The position numbers were made by a program, and so were the translations under genes. The notes under the pieces were generated by a model that saw only the letters and a program-made list of their open reading frames with translations, had not been told where the DNA came from and made no database searches. This document shows positions 43,442 to 51,504 of a stretch of DNA of 64,000 bases, piece after piece. Origin of the DNA: an uncultured Collinsella sp. GTDB lineage: Bacteria > Actinomycetota > Coriobacteriia > Coriobacteriales > Coriobacteriaceae. Within the stretch, counting starts at the first letter, position 1, and every line of letters starts with the position of its first letter. The stretch is taken from the NCBI GenBank assembly GCA_934621295.1, contig CAKTVB010000001.1:434001-498000 (forward strand), read 5' to 3'.

Positions 43442-43484
43442 TAAGGTCAGAATAAGGTCAGTTTGCAAAAGCTAATAAGGTCAG
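43442..43484 (+). promoter_or_regulatory. three direct TAAGGTCAG repeats, candidate PdxR operator
   Basis: TAAGGTCAG occurs at 43442-43450, 43453-43461 and 43476-43484, with spacings of 11 and 23 bp (about one and two helical turns). They lie in the 170-bp gap between divergent pdxS and pdxR. MocR/PdxR proteins bind direct repeats in such gaps. Confidence 0.65.
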
Positions 43485-43495
43485 ATGGAGAACGC

Positions 43496-44902
43496 ATGCT
43501 CGATTACGATTTGAACGAACGAGGGTCAATCAGTCTTTACGAGTATCTGTACCAGCGGATTCGTGATGATATTCTTTCGGGCTCCATTGTGGCTGGCGAG
43601 CATTTGCCGTCGAAGCGCGGGCTCGCGCAGCACTTGGGCATAAGCGTGATTACGGTCGAGGGTGCATATGATCAGCTTGTGGCCGAGGGTTTTGTGCGGT
43701 CGTTGCCGCGCCGTGGGTACTTTGCCAACGAGCTGCCGCGGGCGGCATCGGCATCTTTGCTTAAGGATGCTGGGAACCGCGACGTGGTGGGTGCGACGGG
43801 TCTGCCTGCGGCGGCATCGGTGTCCAAGCTTGCAGATACGGACCTCGAAGGGGCCCGTCTTTGGCAGCGTGCGCTCAAGACCGTGCTTGCCACCGAGAGC
43901 GAACGCGAGCTATTTGCCCCCGCGCCGGCGCAGGGGACGGCCCGGCTGCGCTGCGCGATCGCGTCGCATTTGCGCGGCTCGCGTGGCATAGACGTAGACC
44001 CCGATGCCATTGTGATCGGTGCCGGCGCCCAGCTGCTCGATACCATGCTGGTACAGCTCTTGGGTCGCGAGAAGACCTACGCCGTCGAGGACCCGGGGTA
44101 TCTTCGCCTTACGCGTATTTACCGGGCGTGCGGTTGCGACGTGTGCCATATTCCATTAGATGCGGAGGGGCCGGATTTGCGCGAGCTCGAAAAGAATGGC
44201 GCGGATGTCTTGCATCTCATGCCGTCGCATCAGTTCCCTACGGGCCGCGTGGCTTCCATCGCGCGGCGTTACGCCCTACTTGGATGGGCCTCGCAGCGCC
44301 CAGGCCGGTATCTCATCGAGGACGATTTTGATTGCGAGTTTCGCTTGGCAGGCAAGCCGATTCCGCCGCTCGCAGCCATCGACGCGCCGGGCTGCGTAAT
44401 CTACACCAACACGTTTTCTAAGAGCCTTTCTTCGGCGTTGCGCCTGGCCTATATGGTGCTGCCGGATCGGCTGATGGAACAGTACCGGCAAGAGCTGGGA
44501 TTCTATGCTTCGACGGTGAGCTCTATCGACCAGATTGTGCTCGCACATCTTCTGGAGACAGGGGGGTACGAGCGACATGTGCGCCGTGTGCGCAAGCGCG
44601 CGCGGGATGCCCGCGACGCCCTAGCGGCTGCGATTGCCGAGGCCGGACTGGAGGACCGAGTGCACCTTGAGGGCGCCGACGCCGGGCTCCATGCGGTTTT
44701 GGCTATCAAGACGGAGCGCGATGAACATGAGCTGTTGCGGGTGCTCGGGACGCCTGCCGGGTGTGCCTCTGCGCTTGGTGACCATCTTTGGTGCGCGGAG
44801 CATGGGGCCTCCGACGGCCTTCGCCGCCTCGTAGTTCAGTATTTGGCGCTCGAGAAAGAATCAGAGGGAGAACTCGCGGAAAAATTGAGGACAATTCTGT
44901 AA
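43496..44902 (+). CDS. pdxR: MocR/GntR-family PLP-dependent regulator PdxR
   Basis: A 468-residue MocR protein. A GntR winged helix (about 1-80: SISLYEYLYQRIRDDILSG, then HLGISVITVEGAYDQLVAEG and RRGYF) is joined to an aminotransferase-fold domain with EDDFDCEFRL and the PLP Lys in NTFSKSLSSALRLAY. PLP binding usually switches off activation of pdxST. ATG 43496 has ATGGAGA upstream; an earlier TTG at 43463 is possible. Divergence from pdxST and the three direct repeats support the name. Confidence 0.9.
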   Translation: MLDYDLNERGSISLYEYLYQRIRDDILSGSIVAGEHLPSKRGLAQHLGISVITVEGAYDQLVAEGFVRSLPRRGYFANELPRAASASLLKDAGNRDVVGATGLPAAASVSKLADTDLEGARLWQRALKTVLATESERELFAPAPAQGTARLRCAIASHLRGSRGIDVDPDAIVIGAGAQLLDTMLVQLLGREKTYAVEDPGYLRLTRIYRACGCDVCHIPLDAEGPDLRELEKNGADVLHLMPSHQFPTGRVASIARRYALLGWASQRPGRYLIEDDFDCEFRLAGKPIPPLAAIDAPGCVIYTNTFSKSLSSALRLAYMVLPDRLMEQYRQELGFYASTVSSIDQIVLAHLLETGGYERHVRRVRKRARDARDALAAAIAEAGLEDRVHLEGADAGLHAVLAIKTERDEHELLRVLGTPAGCASALGDHLWCAEHGASDGLRRLVVQYLALEKESEGELAEKLRTIL

Positions 44903-45003
44903 GGTTTTCGCCGCTCAGAGGCCATATTCTGTCGTTGCTCGAATCGCTGTTGAAAACCCAAATATGTCAAAAATATTGCGGGGCTGGCAAGTATCTTGGT
45001 GCC

Positions 45004-46068
45004 ATGTCCTACATTCTTTCCAACATATCCGCGTTTCGCTTTCATCGGGTCCCGCCACAGGTTCTTGCGCTGTGCCCGCCCATCCCCGATGAGGACTGCG
45101 ACCGTCAACGTCTGCTGTTGCGGCAGGACCTACTGGTGAATCGTGTGTTGGGTTTTCCGCTGCACACGTTGGCCTTTTGCAAAAATTCAATAACGCGTGG
45201 TGCGCTATTGGAGCGGCATCTTTGGTCTGGGCGGCTTCCACCCGAGGCAATTTGGGAAACGGATCATGGAGTTCAGGTCGCATCGCCGCTGTTCACTCTG
45301 CTTACGCTTGCCCCGTATGTAAGCGAGACGCAGCTCCTCATGATGGCATATGAGATGTGCGGCACCTTTGCGGTCTTTCGGCCTTCTGACCTGATAGAAA
45401 AATTGCTCAAAGATGCCTATGCATCACATCAGTTGCCAGGGGATTTTGGGTGGAAGCGTTCGGCTAATCAGAAGGGCGAAGCAACCGATCTATGGCAAAG
45501 GCCGCCCCTAATTCAGATAGACGATCTGCTGGATTATGCAGAAAGCAATCGGAGCCGTCGCGGAGGGAAGAAGTTGCTCAATGCAGCAAGGCAGGTACGT
45601 GGCGTTACAGCTTCTCCGTTCGAAGTCCAGGCATCTATGCTGTTTGGCCTATCGCGACGCCTGGGCGGCGAAGGCCTTTTGCACTTTGAGAATAACTATG
45701 AGATTGCCCTAGATCAGAAGGCAAAAAAGATTGTGAATAAAGACAAAGTGTACGCCGACCTGCATTTTGTCTCTGCAGAAGGCGATCGCTCAGTAATAGT
45801 TGAATGCCAGGGTGCCACCGAGCATGGAAAAGTTGATGCGGGCATTCGAGATGCGGATAGAGCCACGGCGCTGCAAAGCATGGGATACGATGTGATCCTG
45901 CTCACATACGAAAAGATGTCAGACAAAGACAGCTTCCGTACCGTAGCGGAGATGCTTGCAGACAAGCTCGGCTATCCCTATAGACCCAAAACAGATGCAA
46001 TGAAGGCCCGCGAGGACGAGTTGAGACGTGAATTGCTTATTGATTGGGCGACGTTGGGGGAGTTTTAG
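45004..46068 (+). CDS. uncharacterised protein with putative PD-(D/E)XK nuclease-like C-terminus
   Basis: A 354-residue protein I do not recognise by name. The C-terminal 110 residues (YADLHFVSAEGDRSVIVECQG, then DADRATALQSMGYDVILLTYEKM) resemble DUF559/Vsr-like PD-(D/E)XK domains, with Asp and Glu-x-Gln at the metal-site positions. The N-terminal half contains FCKNSITRGALLERHLW and has no motif I can place. No clear RBS precedes ATG 45004, and the frame is open from 44788, overlapping pdxR. Codon use is less GC-rich than its neighbours. A role in DNA defence is a guess. Confidence 0.6.
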   Translation: MSYILSNISAFRFHRVPPQVLALCPPIPDEDCDRQRLLLRQDLLVNRVLGFPLHTLAFCKNSITRGALLERHLWSGRLPPEAIWETDHGVQVASPLFTLLTLAPYVSETQLLMMAYEMCGTFAVFRPSDLIEKLLKDAYASHQLPGDFGWKRSANQKGEATDLWQRPPLIQIDDLLDYAESNRSRRGGKKLLNAARQVRGVTASPFEVQASMLFGLSRRLGGEGLLHFENNYEIALDQKAKKIVNKDKVYADLHFVSAEGDRSVIVECQGATEHGKVDAGIRDADRATALQSMGYDVILLTYEKMSDKDSFRTVAEMLADKLGYPYRPKTDAMKAREDELRRELLIDWATLGEF

Positions 46069-46102
46069 GCGTCGCGCCCCAAAAAATAAATGCTACTGAA
46101 GT

Positions 46103-46243
46103 AAAACAATTCGAAATCGGTACCCTAAATTGAATTTGGAAAGTAGATTGTGATTTTTAACGTCAAAACCCCAGGAAAGTAGGGGGTTGGATATTCTGTC
46201 TACTTTGCCTTTTTGTTTTAGGGTACCGATTTCGAAGAGTTTT
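46103..46243. repeat. 141-bp nested inverted-repeat element
   Basis: TTCGAAATCGGTACCCTAAA (46110-46129) is complementary to 46217-46236, with imperfect extension outward to 46103 and 46243. Inside, AAAGTAGA (46140-46147) pairs with TCTACTTT (46199-46206), and at the centre AACCCC pairs with GGGGTT (about 46165-46188). The three nested stems have no coding content. Confidence 0.8.
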
Positions 46244-46250
46244 GAAAAAT

Positions 46251-46281
46251 GGGGCGGGTTTCGATGCTCGAAACCCGCCCC
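46251..46281 (-). terminator. rubrerythrin terminator
   Basis: Perfect 14-bp stem GGGGCGGGTTTCGA / TCGAAACCCGCCCC with loop TGC. On the minus strand it is followed by ATTTTTC, so it ends the rubrerythrin transcript. Confidence 0.85.
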
Positions 46282-46314
46282 ATCAACGCTCATAACGTTG
46301 TTTTTTTGCTTGGC

Positions 46315-46872
46315 TTAGCCGAAGTAGCGCTTCAGCAGGCCCTCGAAGGCCTTGCCGTGACGGGCCTCGTCACGAGCCATCTCGTGAACAGTGTCGTGGA
46401 TAGCATCGAGGTTAGCGGCCTTGGCGCGCTTGGCAAGATCGGTCTTGCCAGCGGTGGCGCCGTTCTCGGCCTCAACGCGCATCTCGAGGTTCTTCTTGGT
46501 GGAGTCGGTCACGACCTCACCCAGAAGCTCGGCAAACTTAGCGGCATGCTCGGCCTCCTCGTAGGCGGCTTTCTCGTAGTAGAGACCGACTTCGGGATAG
46601 CCCTCACGGTGGGCAACGCGTGCCATAGCAAGGTACATACCAACCTCGGAGCACTCGCCCTCGAAGTTAGCGCGCAAGTCGGCGACGATATCCTCGGGCA
46701 CGCCTTCCTTGGCAACGCCCACGACGTGCTCGGCAGCCCAGGTGAAGCCGCCCTCATCCTGCTTTACAAAACGAGAACCGGGAACGCCGCACTGGGGGCA
46801 CTTGAAATCCTCGGGCAGCTGGTCGCCGTCGTACTCTTCAACATAACCGCAAACGGGGCAAACAAATTTCAT
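46315..46872 (-). CDS. reverse rubrerythrin (rubredoxin domain first)
   Basis: A 185-residue non-heme iron protein. The rubredoxin domain is N-terminal (CPVCGY and CPQCGVP, residues 5-31). The erythrin diiron domain follows, with the EEAEH and DEARH motifs. Rubrerythrins reduce H2O2 in anaerobes. The order is the reverse of classical rubrerythrin. Single gene with a strong terminator; start ATG at 46872. Confidence 0.92.
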   Translation of the reverse strand: MKFVCPVCGYVEEYDGDQLPEDFKCPQCGVPGSRFVKQDEGGFTWAAEHVVGVAKEGVPEDIVADLRANFEGECSEVGMYLAMARVAHREGYPEVGLYYEKAAYEEAEHAAKFAELLGEVVTDSTKKNLEMRVEAENGATAGKTDLAKRAKAANLDAIHDTVHEMARDEARHGKAFEGLLKRYFG

Positions 46873-47029
46873 GGTTCGATCCCTTCGATCGATGGCGATG
46901 TGACGCGTGTCCGGTCCCTAAAGGGCCCTCTCCGGATGTGCGCCTTGACGAGTTCTATTATCCATAATTGGGACCAAAAGTGAAGCCTATTAGGAATGAT
47001 TTTTAATAAAACAATTTCCAAGGTGCTGA

Positions 47030-47923
47030 TTAGCAGCGCCCACAGAGCCCGCATCGGACGCATCCGTTGCAAATTAGCTGGCTCCCACAGGTCTTGCACC
47101 ATTTGAAAAAGGGAGGTTTCCAGAGTGCTGAGCTGGGAACTTTTAATCCAACGGGATCTTTTAGGTCCCATTCGATCGGACGGCCCTGGTACTGGAGCCC
47201 GGACTTCCAAGCTTGCTCGCTTTGTAGGTTTTTGCCGCGAAGTCGATAGGTACGACCATCCTTAACAAAGATGGAGCCGGTTTCGATAAAAGCGAAGGTG
47301 GCGTTGGCGGCGACGCATTCTGCGTGCAGGTCGCGCACCCAGTCATAATGACAAGGGCGCGCTCCTCCGTAGTTTTCTCCACCTGCGATGACTTGTTCGA
47401 TGCCGTCGGGTTTACCCAGACGGCCAGGAGCGGCTTCCTCAATGGAAACTGGTCCGATAAAAGGCGCGCACATCACGCCTCGGTGTGCGGCCGGCGTGGC
47501 AAGCAGTAGGGGGATTCGCTCGTTTGCCCTACGTTGGTTTTCGCAGGTGACATTGAGCATCACGTTGGGCCAGCCATCGCTCCAATCCTCGGGCAGGCAC
47601 GTGCTCAGGCGTTCGGGCCGCTTGGTTAGAATGAAGAACTTCACGTCGGGACGCTGCCGGATGATATTCCATACCTTTGGGCGCCAAGCGTCGGCCTCGG
47701 GCAATAAAAAGTCGCTGGTCATGCAGATGCGAATGAGCTCGCCCGCACGGACTTTGTAGCTGCCGTCTCGATGCCGCTGCAGGGGATAGTCGAAGCTCGA
47801 TTTATTCTTGCTGATAACGGAAGGGTCTACGCCGCGCTGTCCGTCCATGTAATACATGTAGCAGTTGTCGCAACCTTCGCTTACGCGGGCGCAGCCATGC
47901 CAAGGGTTCCATATGTCGTGCAC
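47030..47923 (-). CDS. phage Gp37/Gp68-type (DUF5131) protein
   Basis: A 297-residue protein with the family start IWNPWHGCARVSEGCDNCYMYYM, whose Cys cluster resembles radical-SAM-like iron-sulfur motifs, then FFILTKRPERL and GGENYGGARPC. It ends with a Cys-rich tail (CKTCG, CNGC, CGLCGRC), a probable zinc or iron knot. GTG 47923 is chosen because AAAGGAGAC lies 7 bp upstream and the product begins at the family N-terminus; the frame is open to 48091. Function unknown; homologues occur in phages and chromosomes. Confidence 0.78.
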   Translation of the reverse strand: MHDIWNPWHGCARVSEGCDNCYMYYMDGQRGVDPSVISKNKSSFDYPLQRHRDGSYKVRAGELIRICMTSDFLLPEADAWRPKVWNIIRQRPDVKFFILTKRPERLSTCLPEDWSDGWPNVMLNVTCENQRRANERIPLLLATPAAHRGVMCAPFIGPVSIEEAAPGRLGKPDGIEQVIAGGENYGGARPCHYDWVRDLHAECVAANATFAFIETGSIFVKDGRTYRLRGKNLQSEQAWKSGLQYQGRPIEWDLKDPVGLKVPSSALWKPPFFKWCKTCGSQLICNGCVRCGLCGRC

Positions 47924-48115
47924 GGATTGCGTCTCCTTTGCGTTGAGTACGGGGCGGACAAACAACAAAATCCTACACCAGAACACACGGCGCACGAGGG
48001 GTTGAACAATATGAAGATGTTGATTGATTAACAGATGCCGTGCCCCATGTGACCTGCAGCGCGTACAATCGGTCGAGCAAATGATGACCAATCAACAACT
48101 TAAGGAGCTCCTTTC

Positions 48116-49435
48116 ATGCATATGGTTCGTCGCGTCTGGTGCCGAGCGTACCAAACGGTATTTCGTATCGCATTGCCGGTGCTGCCCTATACCGAGCCGC
48201 AGATTTTGAAGCATGCTGAGGACGTGCCCCCGGTGCTCCAAGAGCGCGGAGTGCAAAGCGTCCTGATCGTGACCGACCCCGGCATCGCGCACCTGGGTTT
48301 GACGTCCTCGCTCGAGGCAGCGCTTGCACAGGCGGGAATCGGCTGCACCGTTTACGCAAATACCCAGGCAAACCCCACGGTCTCCAATGTGGAAGAGGCG
48401 GCTTCGCTGTACCGCGAGAACGCCTGCCGCGCCATCATCGGCTTTGGTGGCGGCTCGGCCATGGACTGTGCCAAGGGCGTGGGCGCGCGCATCGCGCAGC
48501 CGCGCAAACCTATCAACAAGATGCGCGGTCTGTTGCGCGTACACCGTCGTCTTCCCTTGCTTATCGCTGTTCCCACGACGGCGGGAACGGGAAGCGAGGT
48601 AACGCTCGCCGCCGTGATCACCGATGACAAGACGCACTACAAATACCCCATCAACGACTTTGTGCTCATCCCGCGCTACGCCGTGCACGACCCGCGCCTC
48701 ACCTGTGGACTGCCGGCGTCCATCACCGGCCAGACGGGCATGGACGCCCTCACCCACGCCGTGGAGGCCTACATCGGCCGCAGCACCAACGCCTACACGC
48801 GCGAGGCTGCAAAGCGCGCCGTGCGCCTGATTCACGACAACCTGCTCGAGGCATACGAAAACGGTCAGAACATAGAGGCTCGCGCCAACATGCTCGAAGC
48901 TGCCTATCAGGCCGGAATCGCTTTCACCCGCAGCTACGTGGGCTACGTGCACGGAATCGCACACAGCCTGGGCGGCCGCTACGGTATACCGCACGGCCTT
49001 GCCAACGCCGTAATCCTTCCTCATATGCTGCGCGCCTATGGCCCTGCCGCCGAGCGCAAGCTCGCCGAGCTCGCCCGCGATGCCGGTATCGCGCCGGCAA
49101 CCGCAAACGACCAAACGGGCGCGCAGGCCTTCATCGAGTGGGTCGACGACATGAACGCGCGCCTGGGAATCCCGCGCTATCTGGATGGAATCAACGCCGT
49201 AGACGTGCCGGCGATGGCTGCCCATGCTGCGGCGGAATCGAATCCGCTGTATCCTGTGCCTAAGTTGATGAATGCCGAGGAGCTCGCGCGCATGTATCGC
49301 GTGGTCGCGGGTGGCCATTTTGCCGATGAGCCCGCGGTGCACGCGGGCGAGGGACAGCGCCGTAGCACGGAGCGCCCCTCACGTATTGCCCGCACCGCCG
49401 AACGAAAGGTTGCCGCATGGTCGAGCAAGAAATAG
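48116..49435 (+). CDS. iron-containing alcohol dehydrogenase
   Basis: A 439-residue group III (Fe) alcohol dehydrogenase. It has the nucleotide loop GFGGGSAMDCAKG, the substrate region PTTAGTGSEVT, and metal ligands in GMDALTHAVEAYIG, HGIAHSLGGRYGIPHG and NAVILPH. Family members reduce aldehydes such as lactaldehyde or acetaldehyde. AAGGAG precedes ATG 48116. It overlaps the next gene by 19 bp, so the two are coupled. A tail of about 50 residues after the conserved domain is basic and Arg-rich. Substrate unknown. Confidence 0.88.
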   Translation: MHMVRRVWCRAYQTVFRIALPVLPYTEPQILKHAEDVPPVLQERGVQSVLIVTDPGIAHLGLTSSLEAALAQAGIGCTVYANTQANPTVSNVEEAASLYRENACRAIIGFGGGSAMDCAKGVGARIAQPRKPINKMRGLLRVHRRLPLLIAVPTTAGTGSEVTLAAVITDDKTHYKYPINDFVLIPRYAVHDPRLTCGLPASITGQTGMDALTHAVEAYIGRSTNAYTREAAKRAVRLIHDNLLEAYENGQNIEARANMLEAAYQAGIAFTRSYVGYVHGIAHSLGGRYGIPHGLANAVILPHMLRAYGPAAERKLAELARDAGIAPATANDQTGAQAFIEWVDDMNARLGIPRYLDGINAVDVPAMAAHAAAESNPLYPVPKLMNAEELARMYRVVAGGHFADEPAVHAGEGQRRSTERPSRIARTAERKVAAWSSKK

Positions 49436-50799
49436 CCGCAATCGTCGAGGAGCAGCGACGCTACTTCAACACGCATGCCACGTTTGACGTCCCTGCGCGA
49501 AAGGCCGCCTTGCGTGCGCTGCTCACGAGCGTGCGTGCCCATGAAGACGACATCGCCGCAGCCCTGCAGGCCGACCTGGGCAAGAGCCATAGTGAAGCCT
49601 ACATGTGCGAGATCGGCACGTCGCTTGCGGAGATTCGCCATCAGATAGCCCATGTTGCCTCCTGGAGCCGTGCCCGCCTGCGCCCCTGCGACCTGGCGAA
49701 TGCCATCAGCGTATGCAAGGTTCAGCCCGTGCCCTTTGGCGTGACCCTCGTTATGGCGCCGTGGAACTACCCGTTCCTGCTTACGCTTGAGCCCCTGGCG
49801 GGCGCCCTTGCCGCGGGCAACACCGTGGTTCTCAAGCCAAGCGCTTACGCACCGGCTTCAAGCGCTGTGCTGCGCCAGATTTGCGAGGAGGCGTTCGACT
49901 CACATCTGGTGCGTGTGGTTGAGGGCGGCCGTGCCGAGAACACGGCTCTGTTGGAGCAGCGCTGGGACAAGATTTTCTTCACCGGCAGCGTGAACGTGGG
50001 CAAACTCGTGATGGAGCAAGCGAGCCGCAATCTCACGCCGGTGACGCTGGAGCTGGGCGGCAAGAGCCCCTGCATCGTGGACGCCTCGGCAAACATCAAG
50101 GTGGCGGCGCGTCGCATTGCCTTTGGCAAGTGGCTCAACGTGGGCCAAACCTGTGTGGCGCCCGACTACCTGCTGGTGGACGAGCGTGTGCATGACGAGC
50201 TGCTCGAGGCCCTCAAGGGCTGCGTCCGCTCCATGTATGGTGAGGATGCGTTGAGCAACCCCGCATACGGCAAGATGATCAACGCCAAGCATTTTGACCG
50301 CGTGCGCGGGCTTATCGACCCCGCCAAGGTCGTGCTGGGTGGCCGCGCGGACGAGGCATCGCTCAAGATTGAGCCCACGATCCTCGACGGCGTGGACCCC
50401 GAGGCCGACGCGGTTATGCAAGAAGAGATTTTTGGCCCCGTGCTGCCGGTCATCACCTATAAGGGCTTGGACGAGGTCGAGCGCTTTGTTGTGGACCGCC
50501 CCACGCCGCTTGCGCTCTATATCTTTAGTGAGGACCGCGCGGTCCAGCAGCGCTTTACTCGTTACGTGCCCTTTGGCGGCGGCTGTGTGAACGACTGCAT
50601 CATGCATCTGGCCACGAGTCACATGGGCTTTGGCGGCATGGGAGAGAGCGGCATGGGCCAGTACCACGGCCGCGAGAGCTTTGACACCTTTAGCCATAAG
50701 AAGAGCATCGTGTCCAAGGCGACGTTTTTTGATGCCCCCTTCCGCTATGCGCCCTATGCGAACTGGAAAGACAAGTTCGTGCGCTTCTTTGTTCACTAG
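49417..50799 (+). CDS. aldehyde dehydrogenase (class 3-like)
   Basis: A 460-residue NAD(P)-dependent aldehyde dehydrogenase, shorter than class 1/2 enzymes. It shows APWNYPF, KPSAYAP, FFTGSVNVG, the general-base Glu in LELGGKSP, and the catalytic Cys in NVGQTCVAPDY. It ends with a hydrophobic/aromatic region rather than the usual extension. Together with the overlapping alcohol dehydrogenase gene it could interconvert an aldehyde, its alcohol and its acid; lactaldehyde from the fucose or aldolase pathways is one candidate. Confidence 0.9.
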   Translation: MVEQEIAAIVEEQRRYFNTHATFDVPARKAALRALLTSVRAHEDDIAAALQADLGKSHSEAYMCEIGTSLAEIRHQIAHVASWSRARLRPCDLANAISVCKVQPVPFGVTLVMAPWNYPFLLTLEPLAGALAAGNTVVLKPSAYAPASSAVLRQICEEAFDSHLVRVVEGGRAENTALLEQRWDKIFFTGSVNVGKLVMEQASRNLTPVTLELGGKSPCIVDASANIKVAARRIAFGKWLNVGQTCVAPDYLLVDERVHDELLEALKGCVRSMYGEDALSNPAYGKMINAKHFDRVRGLIDPAKVVLGGRADEASLKIEPTILDGVDPEADAVMQEEIFGPVLPVITYKGLDEVERFVVDRPTPLALYIFSEDRAVQQRFTRYVPFGGGCVNDCIMHLATSHMGFGGMGESGMGQYHGRESFDTFSHKKSIVSKATFFDAPFRYAPYANWKDKFVRFFVH

Positions 50800-50835
50800 C
50801 TTAAGGGCCTAGCCGAAACACTGCAAAACACATAA

Positions 50836-50874
50836 GCCGATGCGTCGCGTTGAACTGCGACGCATCGGCCTTTT
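50836..50874 (+). terminator. intrinsic terminator
   Basis: Perfect 13-bp stem GCCGATGCGTCGC (50836-50848) / GCGACGCATCGGC (50857-50869), then CTTTTT. Confidence 0.88.
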
Positions 50875-50907
50875 TAATAGCTGACGATTGAGCGAAGCGC
50901 GCCGGGG

Positions 50908-51318
50908 CTAGATAACAATCCCCGCGCAGTGGTCGCACTCGTGCTGGATGATTTGCGCCACAAAGCCCGAGAAGCTGCGCGTGTGCTCGTGCCAGGCGTC
51001 GTCGAGATAGGTCACGCGAATGCTGCGGTAGCGCGTGCAAGGGCGCGTGCCTTCAAGCGAGAGGCAGGCCTCCTCGGTTTGGTACTCGTCGTGCTGCTCG
51101 ATAATGCGGGGGTTGAACATTACGAGCGTGTGGGAGCCCTCGGCTACGGCGATGATGCATTTGCGCTTGCCGATCATGTTCGCGGCGAGTCCCACGCACT
51201 CATGGGAATGGGCGGCAAGCGTGTCGGCAAGGTCGCGCCCGATGCCGATGTCTTCCGGTGTGGCCGGCGCGCTGGGCATGCGCAGCATGATGGGCGAGTG
51301 GACGATGTTGCAAACCAT
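50908..51318 (-). CDS. peptide deformylase-like protein
   Basis: A 136-residue member of the deformylase family. Motif 1 is GLAANMIG (Met where GLAAxQIG has Gln), motif 2 is EACLSLEG (Ala for the Gly of EGCLS), and motif 3 is QHECDH with the HExxH-type zinc site, so zinc ligands Cys, His, His and the catalytic Glu are kept. It is shorter than housekeeping Def (about 150-190). It may be a second, specialised deformylase. AAGGGG precedes the start at 51318. It is divergent from the R-M gene. Confidence 0.82.
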   Translation of the reverse strand: MVCNIVHSPIMLRMPSAPATPEDIGIGRDLADTLAAHSHECVGLAANMIGKRKCIIAVAEGSHTLVMFNPRIIEQHDEYQTEEACLSLEGTRPCTRYRSIRVTYLDDAWHEHTRSFSGFVAQIIQHECDHCAGIVI

Positions 51319-51444
51319 GGGTTCCCCTTGTGAATCGATCGCGGGCGACTGCGTGTGAGTGTAGCCCATTGTGCCGCGGGGAGGGAACTTCGCGTGTGGG
51401 CGGGCGGATACAGCGCCGCCGAAAGTCCCAGATTATGCTCTTCT

Positions 51445-51491
51445 AGAACATCCGTTCGATCGGTACAATGATGCGATCGAACGGATGTTCT
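51445..51491 (+). promoter_or_regulatory. palindromic promoter of the R-M gene
   Basis: AGAACATCCGTTCGATCG (51445-51462) and CGATCGAACGGATGTTCT (51474-51491) are perfect 18-bp inverted arms with an 11-bp spacer that holds TACAAT (51464-51469), a -10 box. Each arm contains one GATC and one AGAAC-N4-GTTCG element resembling the Gram-positive LexA box. The predicted transcript would start near 51476, with ATG at 51505. Confidence 0.75.
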
Positions 51492-51504
51492 GGTGGGGAC
51501 TGAG

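Noticed and set aside
47030..47923. Prophage remnant suggested by the Gp37/Gp68 name
   Set aside because: No integrase, capsid, terminase or lysis genes nearby; homologues of this protein are common on chromosomes.
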